From contig NC_015673.1 in NCBI RefSeq assembly GCF_000177535.2, forward strand, positions 124,001-188,000: DNA of 64,000 nucleotides. Direction: 5' to 3'. The stretch is from Corynebacterium resistens DSM 45100 (lineage in GTDB: Bacteria > Actinomycetota > Actinomycetes > Mycobacteriales > Mycobacteriaceae). Shown here one piece after another: positions 54,412 through 63,232 of the stretch (within the stretch, counting starts at the first letter, position 1; each line of letters begins with the position of its first letter). The position numbers and the translations under genes are program-made. The notes below the pieces were generated by a model. The model did not search any database and had not been told where the DNA came from. It was given only the letters and a program-made list of their open reading frames with translations.

Positions 54412-55742
54412 TGACTACCGCCACCATTGACACAAACGCTGGAACGGAAACCACCCAGCTACCCACCTTGCGACTATGCACTGCCGGTAGCGTGGACGAC
54501 GGCAAGTCCACCTTCGTGGGGCGCCTGCTGCACGATACGAAGTCCATCCTCGCGGACCAGTACGAATCTGTACAGCGTGTCTCCAACGCCCGTGGTCTGG
54601 AAAACCCCGACCTTTCTTTGTTGGTGGATGGCTTGCGCGCCGAGCGCGAGCAGGGCATCACCATCGATGTGGCATATCGCTACTTCGCCACCGATAAGCG
54701 CAGCTTCATCTTGGCGGATACCCCGGGGCACGTGCAGTACACCCGCAACACCGTCACGGGGCTTTCCACCTCAGAGCTAGTCGTCGTTCTCGTCGATGCG
54801 CGCAACGGGGTAATCGAACAGACCCGTCGCCACCTCACTGTTGCAGCCATGCTGCAGATTTCGCATGTTGTTGTGGCCGTTAACAAGATCGACGCCGTCG
54901 ACTTCAGCGAAGACGTTTTCAACACGGTCAAAAAGGACGTGGACGCGCTGTCTGCCGAACTCGGTTTGCGCCACGTGGATGTTGTCCCCACTTCTGCTTT
55001 GCTGGGTGACAATGTTGTGGAACGCAGCGTCAATACCCCGTGGTACACCGGCCCGAGCGTGCTAGAAATCCTGGAGCAGGCCACCCCAGGTGCAGAGAAC
55101 AAATCCATCAATCGCCAGTTGCGTTTCCCCATTCAGCTAGTCATTCGTGATCACGCCACTGACTACTGTGGCTACGCCGGGCGCGTGGCGGCCGGAGCTG
55201 TTTCGGTAGGGGACAAGGTCGTCGCCGATGGATTCGAAGCGGTGATTGAAGGTATCGATGGTCCGGCTGGCGAGCAACACACCGCCACCCGTGGCGAATC
55301 CGTCACTTTGCGCCTAGACCGCGAGATCGACCTCTCCCGAGGCGACATCATTGGTGGCCTGGATCTGCCGAATCCCGTAAACACTTTTGAAGCTACCGTG
55401 TTCCAACTGGCCGAAACGCCTCTTCGCCTGCGGTCCAATGTCTTGGTGCGCTACGGCTCCGCACTTGTACGCGGACGGGTGGATGAAGTGCTGCGCCGCG
55501 CTGATGACCTGGTCGATGCGCCACGCGTAGCCGGTGGCGCAGCAGATGGAACGGCTGATGCCAGCGCGACTGAGGATGTCAGCGATATTCAGCACCTCCA
55601 ACTCAATGACATTGCTGAGGTTCGCATCACGGTCGCTGACCCCCTGCCCGTGGAAAGCTACCGTCGCGGCGGTCGCGTGGGTTCCTTGCTTGTCATCCAT
55701 CCACAAACCGGCGATACGCTCGCCGCGGGCCTAGTGAAGTAG
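54411..55742 (+). CDS. cysN: Sulfate adenylyltransferase GTPase subunit CysN
   Basis: 443 residues. EF-Tu-like GTPase that activates CysD. G1 AGSVDDGKSTFVGRLLHDTK, G3 DTPGHVQYTRN, G4 AVNKIDAVDFSED. No fused APS kinase domain, as expected where CysH uses APS directly. Start overlaps the cysD stop (TGATG). Domain 2 follows at LRFPIQLVIRDHATDYCGYAGRVAAG. Confidence 0.95.
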   Translation: MTTATIDTNAGTETTQLPTLRLCTAGSVDDGKSTFVGRLLHDTKSILADQYESVQRVSNARGLENPDLSLLVDGLRAEREQGITIDVAYRYFATDKRSFILADTPGHVQYTRNTVTGLSTSELVVVLVDARNGVIEQTRRHLTVAAMLQISHVVVAVNKIDAVDFSEDVFNTVKKDVDALSAELGLRHVDVVPTSALLGDNVVERSVNTPWYTGPSVLEILEQATPGAENKSINRQLRFPIQLVIRDHATDYCGYAGRVAAGAVSVGDKVVADGFEAVIEGIDGPAGEQHTATRGESVTLRLDREIDLSRGDIIGGLDLPNPVNTFEATVFQLAETPLRLRSNVLVRYGSALVRGRVDEVLRRADDLVDAPRVAGGAADGTADASATEDVSDIQHLQLNDIAEVRITVADPLPVESYRRGGRVGSLLVIHPQTGDTLAAGLVK

Positions 55743-55752
55743 GAGGGGCGCC

Positions 55753-56469
55753 ATGCCGATCATCTGCTTATCCCACGGTTCCCGGCATCCAGAAGCTGAT
55801 GTCTGCGTTGCCGAGATCGCCCGTGCCACTGCAGAGCTCGGCGGCTGCCCCGTTTACTTCGCACACCTAGATTTCTCTCCGTCTACTCTCACTAACGTCG
55901 CGCATATTGTGGCCGCCAGCGGTGCTACTCATGCGACGGTGGTCCCACTGCTGTTCACGGACGCTTTTCATATGCGCCATGATGTGCCGGCAGCCATCGC
56001 CGAGGCGGAGGCTGCTTCTGGACTGCAATTAACACTGGCCAAAGGGATTGGCACCGGCGAAGATCTCGCGGACATTCTTGCAGAGCACACCCGGTTGCAC
56101 GGGGAGGGGGCTCTTTCCGCCGACGCCAAAGTTGTGCTCTACTCCGTCGGATCCTCGACTCCCGGTGCGAATGAATCGGTCCAGCGCTTGGCGGAATCGC
56201 TGGCAACGAAACTGCAATTGCACCCCGAAAACGTCACCGCTGTGCCCGCCACCGGCGAGCACAGCGGACCTGGCGTCGTAACGCAGCTACAACCCGACCT
56301 CGTGGTGCCGCTATTTTTCAGTCCTGCGACACTGCTCGACCGGCTTCGTCACTACCTAGAGAATCGAATGCCTCAGGGGGCCTGTATGCAGGTGCCGCAC
56401 CTCGGCACCGCCATCGCCCCCCTCGTCTTAGCCCGGGCAGAACAAGCCCAGCTCACCACGGCCGTTTAA
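55753..56469 (+). CDS. cysY: Sirohydrochlorin ferrochelatase/CbiX-like protein CysY
   Basis: 238 residues with two related CbiX-type halves (PIICLSHGSRHPEADVCVAEIARA with the catalytic HGS, and VVLYSVGSSTPGANESVQ with the second motif). Supplies siroheme, the cofactor of sulfite reductase. In C. glutamicum it follows cysN in this order. The start ATG has GGAGGGGC 6 bp before it. Confidence 0.85.
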   Translation: MPIICLSHGSRHPEADVCVAEIARATAELGGCPVYFAHLDFSPSTLTNVAHIVAASGATHATVVPLLFTDAFHMRHDVPAAIAEAEAASGLQLTLAKGIGTGEDLADILAEHTRLHGEGALSADAKVVLYSVGSSTPGANESVQRLAESLATKLQLHPENVTAVPATGEHSGPGVVTQLQPDLVVPLFFSPATLLDRLRHYLENRMPQGACMQVPHLGTAIAPLVLARAEQAQLTTAV

Positions 56470-56517
56470 GCAGCATTCGCTGCTAGCGGTCCTCTTAACA
56501 GAACTCTAGGAACCCCC

Positions 56518-57603
56518 ATGAAGATCCTTATTTTTGCCCTTGTTGGCCTCGCTGCACAATTAGTTGATGGTGCCTTAGGTATGGCCTTCGGTATCACGGC
56601 CACCACGCTATTGGTGTTTTCTGGGTTGGGCCCGGCACATGCCAGCGCCGCGGTGCACTTCGCAGAGGTAGGCACCACCTTATTTTCCGGATTGTCGCAC
56701 TGGCGCCTAAAGAATGTGCACTGGCCTACCGTCTTGGCCTTGGGAGTACCAGGCGCCGTCGGCGCGTTTACCGGTGCTTACGTCCTTAGCAACCTTTCCA
56801 CCAAAGCCGCTGAGCCCGTCGTTTCCACAATCCTGGTGCTGCTCGGTGCTTATGTGCTGGTGCGAAGCGTTGCCATCCCCTGGCAGAAAACAAAGAACAC
56901 GCAACCCGCCGGATCCACGGCGAAATCCCGTATGGGGTTGGCAGCTTTGGGTCTGGGCGGCGGCTTCCTCGATGCCTCCGGTGGCGGTGGCTGGGGTCCG
57001 GTCACGACCTCCACTCTGATGAGCGTTGGTAAAGCTGAACCGCGTCGCATCATTGGCACCGTCAATACCGCGGAATTCCTCGTTTCCGTTTCCGCCTCCG
57101 CGGGTTTCCTCTTCGGTATGGGGAATGAGCTGGTGGAGTCGTGGCGACCTGTACTTGGTTTGTTAGTTGGTGGAGCAATTGCTGCACCGCTGGCTGCGTG
57201 GGCTGTGACCGTGGTGAAGCCCGAGATCCTCGGTGGCTTGGTTGGCGCATTGCTGATGTTCCTGAACTCAACGCGCTTGATTAAGTACTTCGGCCTCGCG
57301 GGAGTGATCGGGGTTCTGATTTTCGGGTTAGCGGTCACGGCGGCATTGGTGGTTATTCGAAAGAAGTCCATTTTCGAGCGTTCCCTCCGGTCTGACGAGT
57401 TAGATAATCCGAATCGCCTCGAAGGCGGCGGTAGCTCTAGTGACGGAAATCTCGCAGGGCAAGATGAAGGTTTGGGCATGTCGGAGCCACAAAGACCTGA
57501 AAATAGCACTGCTTCTATCCCGGATGGTGAGACGGTGCGGTCTCGTGAGTATGTGGGGGCAAGGAAGGGGTACCACAACTGGGATGCTCCTGACCTGCGT
57601 TAA
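56518..57603 (+). CDS. cysZ: TauE/SafE-family sulfite/sulfate transporter CysZ
   Basis: 361 residues. About eight predicted membrane helices over residues 1-285, with LVDGALGMAFGITATTLLVF, GGGFLDASGGGGWGPVTTSTL and the repeat structure of TauE permeases. Residues 286-361 are a hydrophilic, Ser/Gly/Glu-rich tail absent from most family members. Likely sulfate importer, last gene of the cys operon. Position in the operon supports the symbol; substrate not proven. Confidence 0.82.
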   Translation: MKILIFALVGLAAQLVDGALGMAFGITATTLLVFSGLGPAHASAAVHFAEVGTTLFSGLSHWRLKNVHWPTVLALGVPGAVGAFTGAYVLSNLSTKAAEPVVSTILVLLGAYVLVRSVAIPWQKTKNTQPAGSTAKSRMGLAALGLGGGFLDASGGGGWGPVTTSTLMSVGKAEPRRIIGTVNTAEFLVSVSASAGFLFGMGNELVESWRPVLGLLVGGAIAAPLAAWAVTVVKPEILGGLVGALLMFLNSTRLIKYFGLAGVIGVLIFGLAVTAALVVIRKKSIFERSLRSDELDNPNRLEGGGSSSDGNLAGQDEGLGMSEPQRPENSTASIPDGETVRSREYVGARKGYHNWDAPDLR

Positions 57604-57751
57604 TGGTGTTGAGGTTTGTGAATATGGCCACAAAACAGAGATGAATGTGCTTAATCCCCGCGCAGTGATCTTCCAACCCATGCACAATATGCAATAGACA
57701 GGGTCGGCTTAATGACCCCAATATTTTCGACGCATGGAGGATGATCACCCC

Positions 57752-59161
57752 GTGGTATCCCTAAACATCACCATCAAGGCGTTTATCACACCGGTAGGTA
57801 GCGCCTCAGCTCGTCGCGCAGACCTTATCAGCGCGGCCCAAGCAGAATGTATTTTCCAGGCCACGACTGCATTCGCTGATTCCTCCGGCTCTCCCACCTC
57901 GAATGCTTCACGTTTCCAACGGGCTTTGCAACAGCTGGAGGGCGTGGCGTCAGAGGTGCTGATCGGCACCGGCGAACCTCGCCTTGACTCTCGGCTGGCG
58001 GCCGCAAGCGGTGCGGCACATCTTTTTGTTATTTCCTCTGACGCCGACGAGCAGCTGGCCACCCTCACCCGTCGCCAATTGGAAGCCGATGGTGCGGAAG
58101 TCCACGGCATCTTCCGTGAAAACGAGCTCAGCGACGCACTGGTGCAGGTGCAGGCTCAAAGCGAGCGCTCCCCGAAGATTGGCCCAGAACTTTTCGAACT
58201 CAATCTGCTGCGCCAAGCCAAAGCTAAGCGCGCGCATATCGTGCTTCCGGAGGGCGATGATGACCGCATCCTCGAAGCCGCGCATCAGCTGCTGGCAGAT
58301 GATGTGTGTGAACTCACGATTCTGGGCGATCCCGAGGACATTAAGAAGCGTGCCGCAGAGAACGGCTGGGAAATCACGACGGCGAACCTCGCGAACCCCA
58401 CTGAAGGCGACCAGCTGGAACAATTTGCCCAAGACTTCTTCGAGCTACGTAAGCACAAAGGCATCAGCATTGACGATGCACGCGCCACAATGCAAGACAT
58501 CAGCTACTACGCCACGATGATGGTGCACAAAGGGCTCGCAGATGGCATGGTCTCCGGCGCTGCGCACACGACCGCGCACACCATTAAACCCTCCTTCCAG
58601 ATCATCAAAACCGCACCGGGTTCCAGCGTGGTTTCCTCCATCTTCTTGCTGGTGATGGACGGCGTGCTGTGGGCCTTTGGCGATTGCGCCGTGAATCCGA
58701 ACCCCACGCCAGATCAACTCGCGGAAATCGCTGCAGTTTCTGCGCATACTGCCGAGCAATTCGGAATTGATCCAAAAGTCGCGCTGCTGAGCTACTCCAC
58801 CGGAACCTCTGGTTCTGGGCCTGACGTGCAGGCAGTTGCCGATGCTGTAGCCAAGGCAAAAGAAACCTTTGCGGCTGTGCAGTTCGATGGTCCCATTCAG
58901 TTTGACGCCGCTGTGGTTGAATCTGTCGGTCAGAAGAAAATGCCAGGATCCACGGTTGCAGGCCATGCGAATGTCTTCATCTTCCCAGACCTGAACAGCG
59001 GAAATATCGCTTATAAGGCGGTGCAACGCACTGCTGGTGCGCTCGCCGTTGGGCCGATCTTGCAGGGGCTGAACAAACCCGTCAACGATCTTTCCCGTGG
59101 GGCGACCGTGCCGGACATCGTCAATACCGTGGCGATTACAGCTATCCAAGCCCAGTCCTAA
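57752..59161 (+). CDS. pta: Phosphate acetyltransferase Pta
   Basis: Interconverts acetyl-CoA and acetyl phosphate. About 470 residues. N-terminal P-loop-like regulatory region of about 140 residues without a clear Walker A, then the catalytic domain FELNLLRQAKAKRAHIVLPEGDDDRILEAAHQ, DGMVSGAAHTTAHTIKPSFQIIKT, GDCAVNPNPT, LSYSTGTSGSGPDVQ and FPDLNSGNIAYKAVQR. GTG used because GGAGGATG precedes; an ATG six codons upstream is also open. ackA follows. Confidence 0.93.
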   Translation: MVSLNITIKAFITPVGSASARRADLISAAQAECIFQATTAFADSSGSPTSNASRFQRALQQLEGVASEVLIGTGEPRLDSRLAAASGAAHLFVISSDADEQLATLTRRQLEADGAEVHGIFRENELSDALVQVQAQSERSPKIGPELFELNLLRQAKAKRAHIVLPEGDDDRILEAAHQLLADDVCELTILGDPEDIKKRAAENGWEITTANLANPTEGDQLEQFAQDFFELRKHKGISIDDARATMQDISYYATMMVHKGLADGMVSGAAHTTAHTIKPSFQIIKTAPGSSVVSSIFLLVMDGVLWAFGDCAVNPNPTPDQLAEIAAVSAHTAEQFGIDPKVALLSYSTGTSGSGPDVQAVADAVAKAKETFAAVQFDGPIQFDAAVVESVGQKKMPGSTVAGHANVFIFPDLNSGNIAYKAVQRTAGALAVGPILQGLNKPVNDLSRGATVPDIVNTVAITAIQAQS

Positions 59162-59183
59162 CCCGAGGCCAGAACTTACAGTG

Positions 59184-59206
59184 CTCCCCCAAAATCCGCG
59201 GGGGAG
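59184..59206 (+). terminator. Hairpin between pta and ackA
   Basis: CTCCCCC/GGGGGAG stem with a 9-nt loop, 22 bp after the pta stop, without a T tract. It could reduce read-through or stabilise the pta 3' end. Operon continuity with ackA is still likely. Confidence 0.4.
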
Positions 59207-59299
59207 TAGGGCACACTAATCCAAAACCACCACCTTCCGGGCAATCCTGCGCACGTAGCGGACGGGCTTTCCCACTGAGACAGAAAAGTAGAAACAATC

Positions 59300-60544
59300 A
59301 TGGAAATGGATCACCACGTAGAACAAGCCAAGGGATCGGAATTCGTACTGGTCCTCAACAGTGGCTCCTCTTCAATTAAGTTCCAGGTTCTTGACCCGAA
59401 ACAAGGCGCGCTGGAAGCCCCGTTTATCTCCGGCATTGTGGAGAAGATTGGTGAGCCACGTGGCCACATTAAGATCGCCACGACCACCACGAAGATGGAG
59501 GATACGCGCCCCATCCTGTCCCACTCCGTGGGGTTGGAGCGTGCCTTCGGCATGATGACCTTGCTGGGCGTGGGTCCGCAGGATCTGAACCTCATCGCGG
59601 TGGGGCATCGCGTGGTTCAAGGTGGTGCGGAGTTCACCGAACCTGTCATCGTCGATAATGACGTGCTCACTAAACTCCGGGAACTCATTCCGTTGGCGCC
59701 GCTGCACAACCCCGCACACATCGATGGCATGGAAAACGCTCAAGCCCTGCTGCCAAACGTGCCACACGTGGCGGTTTTCGATACGTCATTCTTTTCCACA
59801 CTGCCCGAAGTCGCTTACACCTACGCCCTACCACCGAAGCTCGCCGAAGAGCACAACATCCGCCGTTATGGCTTCCACGGCACTAGTCACGAGTATGTAT
59901 CGCAGCAGCTACCAGGGCTCATGGGGCGCGATGCTGAGGATATCAACTGCATCACCTTGCACCTCGGCAATGGTGCATCTGCCTCCGCTATCAAGGGCGG
60001 AGTAGCTGTTGATACCTCCATGGGGCTTACACCCCTGCCCGGCCTGGTGATGGGAACCCGCACAGGTGACATCGACCCCTCGATCATCTTCCACCTTGCC
60101 CGATCGGCGAACATGACGGTTGATGAGTTAGATAACCTCTTCAACCGCCAATCCGGATTGCGGGGCATGGCGGGCGTGAATGACTTCCGCGAGCTTACCG
60201 AGCTGATGGAAGATGGTGATGAAGCAGCCACGCTGGCCTACAAGGTTTACATCAACCAGATCCGCAAGTATGTCGGCGCCTACATGGTCGCCCTAGGGCG
60301 GGTAGACGCCATCGTTTTCACCGCTGGCGTGGGCGAAAACGCTGTGCAGCTGCGTGAGGATGCGCTGGCGGACCTAGAGAACTTCGGCATCAAGATCGAC
60401 CCAGCGCGCAATGCTAACGAAGATGACGTAGAAGGCGCACGCATGATCTCCACTGAAGATTCCGCAGTTAAGGTCTACATGATTCCCACCAACGAGGAAC
60501 TCGCCATTGCTCGCTATTCGCTGGAACTGGCTGAGAAAGAATAA
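59300..60544 (+). CDS. ackA: Acetate kinase AckA
   Basis: Acetyl phosphate plus ADP to acetate and ATP. 414 residues. Landmarks VLNSGSSSIKFQVLD, VFDTSFFSTLPEVAYTYALP, RRYGFHGTSHEYVSQ, ITLHLGNGASASAI, DTSMGLTPLPGLVMGTRTGDIDPS and IVFTAGVGENA. ATG start. With Pta it forms the acetate route; ActA in the window gives a second link between acetate and the citrate cycle. Confidence 0.96.
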   Translation: MEMDHHVEQAKGSEFVLVLNSGSSSIKFQVLDPKQGALEAPFISGIVEKIGEPRGHIKIATTTTKMEDTRPILSHSVGLERAFGMMTLLGVGPQDLNLIAVGHRVVQGGAEFTEPVIVDNDVLTKLRELIPLAPLHNPAHIDGMENAQALLPNVPHVAVFDTSFFSTLPEVAYTYALPPKLAEEHNIRRYGFHGTSHEYVSQQLPGLMGRDAEDINCITLHLGNGASASAIKGGVAVDTSMGLTPLPGLVMGTRTGDIDPSIIFHLARSANMTVDELDNLFNRQSGLRGMAGVNDFRELTELMEDGDEAATLAYKVYINQIRKYVGAYMVALGRVDAIVFTAGVGENAVQLREDALADLENFGIKIDPARNANEDDVEGARMISTEDSAVKVYMIPTNEELAIARYSLELAEKE

Positions 60545-60552
60545 TCAAGTAG

Positions 60553-60591
60553 AGCCCGCCAAACCTCCCAGGCATGCGCAGCGAGCGGGCT
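60553..60591. terminator. Terminator between convergent ackA and pknG
   Basis: AGCCCGC/GCGGGCT stem, 25-nt loop, in a 45-bp convergent gap; the right arm overlaps the pknG stop. T tract poor, so moderate confidence. Confidence 0.5.
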
Positions 60592-63232
60592 AGAACCACG
60601 TGCGCGGGCGGATCTTGTTGGCCATATCCACGAGGCGGAACCGGTGCAGCGGAAACTGAGTTTGCCGGGCCATATGGCGCAATCCTCGCTCCAAGCCCAA
60701 GCGCAGACCACGCTCTGTGAACTCCGCATCCAAAATCGGTTCGGTCGATACTGGGCCCGAACCCTCATCTAGGCGACGGCGCAACCAGTTCAGTGCGGCC
60801 GACATGACGGCGAGCCTGATTTGCTCCAAACGCGGTTCATTCGTGGGCATCGTGGCCAAACGTCGCGCAGCTCTGCGGATACGGGCTTCGGTGAGCAACG
60901 AGGCGTCGGAAATAAGAATCAAGATAGTGGTGAACCGTGCCAAGCGATTGTGGCGCGAGTTCTGCGGCACGCGGTCCAACGCATTGACGGCGGAATCCAC
61001 CAACCCCTCGGCCATGAGTTGCCGTGCCAGGCCAAAGGCGCTGGAAACTGTCGTGGGGTTGGTCGCCCACACTAAGCCGTAGAGGCGCATCGCGTGGAAT
61101 CGCAGCGCAACCGGGTCCAAAGTCACATGATCCCAACCGGGCACTCCCGTGTAGTCATCAACTGGTATCCGCTGGGCATAGGCTAGGGCGGATGCCGCAC
61201 GGGTCGCTTCAGCGTCGAGGAGCTTCGAGGTGTTCACGCCCTGCTGCTGCAAAAGCAGCTCATCCGTTGCAGCTAGCGCGAGCTTAGGGGCGGGTTCACC
61301 CGGAAGAATGTACAGCACTTTGTTGAAACACTTCTGTGCCGTCGCGTACTCACCACTCAGCAAACCCACTACTCCGGAATGCCAATGGAAACGCCAATCA
61401 TTGCCCATCCGCGGTTCCAAAGAGCCCAACAGTGCCTTAGCTTCGGCAGTTTGGCCCACATCCAAGTGCGCGCGCACCATGGTCAGTGGGATTTCCACAC
61501 TGTTTTCCATGTCCGGGTTCTTCATTGCGCTATCCAGCGTGTCCATCAAATCGCTGGTCTCGGTGAAACTCGCTGCGGAAAGCAAAGCCGCGCCGGGGTC
61601 ACTGGTATCCGTCAGCGGGGTGGGTAGTGCAGCAACCACCTCCGAAGGGGAGATTTCTACGCTGCGTTCCACCCCATCGAGTAACTGGTCCGTGCGGAAA
61701 ACGATGTGCTTCGTACCGTAAGTGGAACGCTGGGCGGTGAAACGTGTGTCCAGGTGCGCAAACTGGCGCCCATCGCGAATCGCGAGGATCTCTCGCAGCA
61801 CCCCAACCAGCTGGTTCACCATCGCAGACGCAGAACCGAAACGCACCTGCGGGTCCGGGTTAGTCGCACGCAATAGTAATCGGTAGAGCGACATGTACTC
61901 ACGGAACAGCGGTTCTTCATCAGGAGTGGGAAGCTGGCTGGTGTACGCCCCGTTTTCCACCTTCAACGGCACAATCAATGATGCCAGTGTTCGCCCGACC
62001 GTATAGATATCACTGGCCACCGTCGGCCCGGTCGTAGCGATTTCCGGTGCCTGGAACCCTTTGGTGCCGAAGATATGGCCGAAGGCCCCAATACCGGTCA
62101 CCGCGCCCAAGTCGATGAGCTTCACCTGATCCTCGGTGATGATGATGTTATCCGGCTTGAGGTCGTTGTAGACCACCCCGCGCGAATGCAGGTAATCCAG
62201 CGCGGGCAGCACTTCTAGGATGTAGCCAATGGCAACGTCTACTTCCAGCAGGTTGCGTGGCATGCGGCGCCGTCGGTCGCGCAATGATGGGCCACCCACA
62301 TACTCCATCACGATGAACCCACCTTCCACGCGGGGATCATCGATGAAGTTGAAGATCTTCACAATTCCGGGGTGGGTGATATCGGCTAGGAACGCGCGTT
62401 CCGATTCGGCAACAGCCTTTTCGTGCTCGTTCTCCGTGGCCATCATTCCCTTGAGCACCACGTAGCGATCCGCCACATTGTGATCGATCGCGATATAAAC
62501 CCACCCGAGGCCACCGTGTGCAATTGGGCCGAGAATCTCGTACTGACCAGCGATGATATCGCCACTTTTCAGCGTTGGGGGTTCTACACCCTTCTCGATC
62601 GCGCTCGTTGGGTCAATAACGGCTTTCTCGGGGTCGGTCGGTGGAATGAAGGGCAACCGCACCATGCCACCGGCCACTTGGGCACCACGCCGGCGGGTGC
62701 CACGGAGGCGTCGGAATTCCGAAAGCGCTTCGCGGCGCGACCGTTCACCTGGTTCAAGGTTGGATACTGGCTTCTTTTTGTTCGACGCCCCATCCTTCCC
62801 CGCCCTCTTCGTCAGCGGGCCAGTGATCTCATCGGGATCGTTGCTGGCAAATGATTCGACCGAGTCGGTATCTTCCTCGTCGTCATCGGCGAAAGGATCG
62901 AAGGGCACTGCCTCAGTGTGAACCTCTGTCCCATCGGTCGTGTCTTCGTCGTCTGCGAACGGGTCGAAGGCGACAGCCTCAGTGTGGACCTCTGTCTCAT
63001 CGATCGTGTCTTCGTTTGTATCTACGTGCGTACCTGAGTTTGCGTCCGCGATGTCTTCTTCATCGTCATCGGCGAAAGGATCGAAGGGCACTGCCTCAGT
63101 GTGAACCTCTGTCTCATCGGTCGTGTCTTCGTCGTCCGCGAATGGGTCGAAGGCGACAGCCTCGGTGTGAACGTCTACCTCATTCGGATTGTCATCCGCA
63201 CGGTTCTGATTGGGGGTGTTGTTCTCACTCAC
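60590..63232 (-). CDS. pknG: Serine/threonine protein kinase PknG
   Basis: 880 residues, longer than typical corynebacterial PknG. Residues 1-125 hold four copies of the motif VHTEAVxFDPFADD (21-34, 43-56, 82-95, 104-117), then a linker. Kinase domain about 225-480: glycine loop GPIAHGGLGWVYIA, Lys261, catalytic VVYNDLKPDN (Asp357), metal LIDLGAV (Asp374). The C-terminal half is TPR-like. No rubredoxin CxxC pair, as usual in this genus. It phosphorylates OdhI and so relieves inhibition of 2-oxoglutarate dehydrogenase in C. glutamicum. GTG start overlaps the glnH stop. Confidence 0.92.
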   Translation of the reverse strand: MSENNTPNQNRADDNPNEVDVHTEAVAFDPFADDEDTTDETEVHTEAVPFDPFADDDEEDIADANSGTHVDTNEDTIDETEVHTEAVAFDPFADDEDTTDGTEVHTEAVPFDPFADDDEEDTDSVESFASNDPDEITGPLTKRAGKDGASNKKKPVSNLEPGERSRREALSEFRRLRGTRRRGAQVAGGMVRLPFIPPTDPEKAVIDPTSAIEKGVEPPTLKSGDIIAGQYEILGPIAHGGLGWVYIAIDHNVADRYVVLKGMMATENEHEKAVAESERAFLADITHPGIVKIFNFIDDPRVEGGFIVMEYVGGPSLRDRRRRMPRNLLEVDVAIGYILEVLPALDYLHSRGVVYNDLKPDNIIITEDQVKLIDLGAVTGIGAFGHIFGTKGFQAPEIATTGPTVASDIYTVGRTLASLIVPLKVENGAYTSQLPTPDEEPLFREYMSLYRLLLRATNPDPQVRFGSASAMVNQLVGVLREILAIRDGRQFAHLDTRFTAQRSTYGTKHIVFRTDQLLDGVERSVEISPSEVVAALPTPLTDTSDPGAALLSAASFTETSDLMDTLDSAMKNPDMENSVEIPLTMVRAHLDVGQTAEAKALLGSLEPRMGNDWRFHWHSGVVGLLSGEYATAQKCFNKVLYILPGEPAPKLALAATDELLLQQQGVNTSKLLDAEATRAASALAYAQRIPVDDYTGVPGWDHVTLDPVALRFHAMRLYGLVWATNPTTVSSAFGLARQLMAEGLVDSAVNALDRVPQNSRHNRLARFTTILILISDASLLTEARIRRAARRLATMPTNEPRLEQIRLAVMSAALNWLRRRLDEGSGPVSTEPILDAEFTERGLRLGLERGLRHMARQTQFPLHRFRLVDMANKIRPRTWF

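Noticed and set aside
59184..59206. Full terminator separating pta from ackA
   Set aside because: No T tract follows the stem, and no promoter for ackA is evident, so operon continuity remains likelier.
62876..63181. Non-coding repeat or CRISPR-like array at the right end
   Set aside because: Repeats are in frame within pknG and encode the same acidic peptide motif.
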